This document shows, piece by piece, positions 62,035 through 64,000 of a stretch of 64,000 bases of DNA. Numbering within the stretch: position 1 is the stretch's first letter; every line of letters starts with the position of its first letter. The notes under the pieces were generated by a model. It was not told the origin of the DNA. It saw only the letters and a program-made list of their open reading frames with translations, and ran no database searches. The stretch comes from Mageeibacillus sp. UBA6980 (GTDB lineage: Bacteria > Bacillota > Clostridia > Saccharofermentanales > Saccharofermentanaceae). The stretch spans positions 1-64,000 of the forward strand of contig DJYK01000026.1 of NCBI GenBank assembly GCA_002450095.1, written 5' to 3'. Made by a program: the position numbers and the translations under genes.

Positions 62035-62945
62035 GACGCAAAGACTTTAACATGAAAGAACACGGCTTTGTCGGGCATTTGGCTGAACCTGATGTTGGTA
62101 GCGATAGAGCTGTTATTGTAATTATGGGAGGAGAACAGAGCCTTCTCCCGGGGATTAAATTCGCAGAGCGGTTTGCGGATTATGGCATTACAGGGCTTTC
62201 TGTTTCACTATTCGGCGCAGAGGGGCTTCCGGATGCTCCGAATCAGGTTCCGCTTGATATGTTTATACCGGCAGTGGAATATCTGCGGGAGAAGAAAGGC
62301 ATAGAGCATATTAGTGTATACGGACAGTCTATGGGTTCTATTTTTGCCGTACTTGTTGCGCAGTATATCGGAGGTATGGAAAACCTTATAATGGTCTCAC
62401 CCACACATGTTCCGTTTGAAGGGACAGAGAAAGATAAAAAGACCATGACGGGGAGAAGTGTCGCCACCTATAAAGGTGAGGATATTCCTTTTATAAGTGC
62501 GGATTTCAGTAAAATCAAGGCAGCGAAGTATTATAAGCATCCGGATGCAGAATATAAGGTTACGGGAATGTGGATAGCCTACCATGATGCATATGCGGAT
62601 GTGGCGGGAACAGAAAAAGCGATGCTTCATGTTGAAAAAACAGGTTCAAGAGTTTTACTCATTGCAGGGCATGAAGATGAAGCGTGGCCTGCCGAATATT
62701 CTGTTCGTGAGATAGAAAAAAATCTTAAAGACGCCGGATACGATAAAGATGTTAAGGTTATAGTATATCCTCATGGAAGTCACCTGAATGGACTTATGCC
62801 AAACAAGAATCGAGAGAAAAGACTTTATCGGATGATTCCCCTTATAGGATTGATGTACAAGACTTTTGGGAAATATCGAAAGGAAAACCTAAGATATTTT
62901 GAAGAGTCGGAAAAAGAAATCTGTGCATGGCTCGTTAGTGAGTAA
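62031..62945 (+). CDS. Alpha/beta hydrolase of the BAAT C-terminal type
   Basis: A 304-residue enzyme. The nucleophile elbow is YGQSMGS (Ser near 98), the acid is in HEDEAWP, and the His in HGSHLNG. The pattern fits acyl-CoA thioesterase/BAAT_C relatives, which hydrolyse or transfer acyl groups; the N-terminal thioesterase domain of the animal enzymes is missing, as usual for bacteria. An alternative ATG at 62052 is possible. Confidence 0.83.
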   Translation: MRRKDFNMKEHGFVGHLAEPDVGSDRAVIVIMGGEQSLLPGIKFAERFADYGITGLSVSLFGAEGLPDAPNQVPLDMFIPAVEYLREKKGIEHISVYGQSMGSIFAVLVAQYIGGMENLIMVSPTHVPFEGTEKDKKTMTGRSVATYKGEDIPFISADFSKIKAAKYYKHPDAEYKVTGMWIAYHDAYADVAGTEKAMLHVEKTGSRVLLIAGHEDEAWPAEYSVREIEKNLKDAGYDKDVKVIVYPHGSHLNGLMPNKNREKRLYRMIPLIGLMYKTFGKYRKENLRYFEESEKEICAWLVSE

Positions 62946-62973
62946 AATCATAGTATAAGCGGATGGAGCAATT

Positions 62974-63528
62974 ATGGAATGGATGAACGGTGAAGATTTT
63001 TTGCTCGGTATGATGAATATTCATAAAAAGGCTGAGGATGCGCCGGGGGCGATAAAAGAACATGATCTTCCCAAAGGACACTGGAGAAGAGTGATAGATC
63101 CTGACGGAGAGGCTTTCTGCGTAATAATCACAGAGAATTTTGTAATCGGAGTTAAGACCGGGCGAGTTATCTTCCTGGATAAGAAAACTAAGAAGCGGCT
63201 TGATCCCATCATGGGTTTTCATCATCTGGTTACGGGAGATGTTAAACCTGATGAATCTGAACTGGCAGTTCTTGAGAACGGAAAATGTTTCCATGTAATA
63301 TCTCTTAAAACATTTGAAGTGATCAAGAAAGTCAGTGTTCCGAGGTCTTTCTATTCAAGTGATTCGTATTGCACATATTCTGAGGATGGTAAAACGTTAA
63401 CGGTTCCGGTTACCAGATATGATTATGATAAGCGCAATTATGTTTTTATGCATTGTGAATATGAGACAGAGAATTACACACTGATCAGCAAGACAGAGGT
63501 TTCACTTAAGGAAATGGACCGGTGGTGA
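62974..63528 (+). CDS. Beta-propeller-like hypothetical protein
   Basis: A 184-residue protein with strand repeats such as VIGVKTGRVIFLDKKTKKRL and FHVISLKTFEVIKKVSVP, resembling blades of a WD/PQQ-type propeller, too short for a full ring. It lacks a signal peptide. It starts 28 bases after the hydrolase. The function is unknown. Confidence 0.65.
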   Translation: MEWMNGEDFLLGMMNIHKKAEDAPGAIKEHDLPKGHWRRVIDPDGEAFCVIITENFVIGVKTGRVIFLDKKTKKRLDPIMGFHHLVTGDVKPDESELAVLENGKCFHVISLKTFEVIKKVSVPRSFYSSDSYCTYSEDGKTLTVPVTRYDYDKRNYVFMHCEYETENYTLISKTEVSLKEMDRW

Positions 63529-63566
63529 AACATCACGTGTATAAAATCTGTAAAGAGGCACCTGCT

Positions 63567-63658
63567 AATCCCCACTTAGTGCCGATAAATCGGGGAAAAC
63601 AGGGGACAATACAGGGGATATCGGCTGAAATCCCCACTTAGTGCCGATAAATCGGGGA
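63567..63658 (+). repeat. Pair of 30-bp direct repeats before the infC promoter
   Basis: 63567-63596 and 63629-63658 are identical 30-base copies; each contains the palindrome CCGATAAATCGG, and ACAGGGGA-type motifs follow both. The period is 62 bases. They may be regulator sites or a small repeat family. Confidence 0.7.
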
Positions 63659-63683
63659 CAATACAGGGGATAGCAGATATCGC

Positions 63684-63712
63684 TTGACATTACGGGAAAG
63701 AATCAGTATTAT
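63684..63712 (+). promoter_or_regulatory. Promoter of infC leader
   Basis: TTGACA (63684-63689), 17 bases, TATTAT (63707-63712). Confidence 0.8.
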
Positions 63713-63718
63713 ACGTAA

Positions 63719-63853
63719 GTCAATTAGGAAGCAGAACTCATCGGTTCTCACCTCAAGCATATGCGAAGAGGTCCATATTATTAGCTTTTTAGCGAATGTG
63801 TGGAACGGTGATTTTGCTTGACCGTTCTTTTTTTATGATTGGAGGTGTTACAC
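63719..63853 (+). promoter_or_regulatory. infC leader with attenuator hairpin
   Basis: The transcript leader holds AGAAC/GTTCT near 63733-63750 and a terminator hairpin GAACGGT (63803-63809)/ACCGTTC (63821-63827) followed by seven T, just before GGAGGTG. In Bacillus the infC operon is regulated by L20 through such an attenuator; here inference from position and form. Confidence 0.65.
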
Positions 63854-64000
63854 ATCGCTAAAGCAACCGGAAACCAGATGGTGAATGACAACATCAAGTT
63901 CAGCAAGGTAAGACTTATTGATGCTGAAGGAAATATGGTCGGTGTCGTTGATACGAACGAAGCCATGAAGAAGGCAGAAGAAGCCGGGCTGGATCTTGTA
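63854..64000 (+). CDS. infC: Translation initiation factor IF-3, 5' part, ATC start
   Basis: 49 codons to the window end: AKATGNQMVNDNIKFSKVRLI, DAEGNMVGVVDTNEAMKKAEEAGLDLV match the IF-3 N-terminal domain. The start is ATC, 6 bases after GGAGGTG. IF-3 rejects non-AUG starts, so infC with AUU/AUC is a known autoregulatory feature. The rest is outside the window. Confidence 0.92.
   Translation, partial: MAKATGNQMVNDNIKFSKVRLIDAEGNMVGVVDTNEAMKKAEEAGLDLV

Overview
The window looks like a chromosomal piece of an anaerobic Firmicute of the class Clostridia, probably a gut or rumen Lachnospiraceae/Oscillospiraceae-type bacterium. Support comes from AGGAGG-type ribosome binding sites almost everywhere, cytosolic GGDEF/EAL signalling proteins, lipoproteins with Gram-positive signals, a GH26 mannanase, a SpoVK-like ATPase, and infC with a non-AUG start and an attenuator leader. 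Housekeeping parts are GC-moderate; the central island is clearly more AT-rich, which suggests acquired DNA. The species is inference.

Layout. (1) 1-8.7 kb: a structured RNA region, a Cys-rich leader peptide and an O-acetylhomoserine sulfhydrylase gene, then an overlapping run with a zinc-ribbon protein, a membrane GGDEF protein, a polytopic membrane protein, a GNAT acetyltransferase and a sensor-GGDEF-EAL protein. (2) 8.7-16 kb: a SpoVK/CbbX-like AAA+ ATPase, a secreted transglutaminase-like protein, a small hypothetical gene, and a four-gene envelope operon ending in an OmpA-domain lipoprotein. (3) 16-41.5 kb: a large conflict/defence-like island. Two paralogous double-TIR/TPR proteins bracket a zinc-ribbon-TIR-NACHT protein, a leftward operon (tandem-repeat peptide, Clp-like ATPase, JAB-E1 fusion, small domain protein), and a rightward operon (membrane protein, HerA-type ATPase, two small membrane proteins, HExxH protein, two unknowns, PP2C phosphatase, protein kinase fused to a DUF1887/Card1-like nuclease). 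Small repeat peptides and a broken AAA_4-type gene follow. (4) 41.8-51.5 kb: nuclease lipoprotein, iron/cobalamin-type ABC importer, NatAB-like exporter genes, tRNA-Cys, HEAT-like protein, GH26 enzyme, tRNA-Gly. (5) 51.5-55.7 kb: decayed integrated element at tRNA-Gly with an integrase pseudogene, an Abi_2 (AbiF-like) gene preceded by a likely small RNA, hicAB with a nonsense hicA, and an IS110-family element. (6) 55.7-64 kb: leuB, a large membrane protein, an aminotransferase, a flavodoxin-like protein, small hypotheticals, an alpha/beta hydrolase and the start of infC.

How it fits together. The most striking signal is one promoter architecture repeated nine times between 10.8 and 39.9 kb: CCCCCCT(C/A), then 22-23 bases, then a TATNAT-like -10, then a start codon about 20-60 bases later (the two leftward copies are in tandem). 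It precedes the transglutaminase gene, the envelope operon, both divergent operons of the central cassette, the second half of the HerA operon and the small repeat-peptide genes. This implies one regulon, and therefore one functional system, spanning about 30 kb. Its enzymes (E1 adenylation, JAB isopeptidase, Clp unfoldase, a 14-residue repeat peptide rich in GG, kinase/phosphatase pair, HerA pump, TIR proteins, nuclease) suggest an uncharacterised peptide-tagging and signalling system, likely in defence. The functional reading is inference; the domains and the promoter repeats are visible directly.
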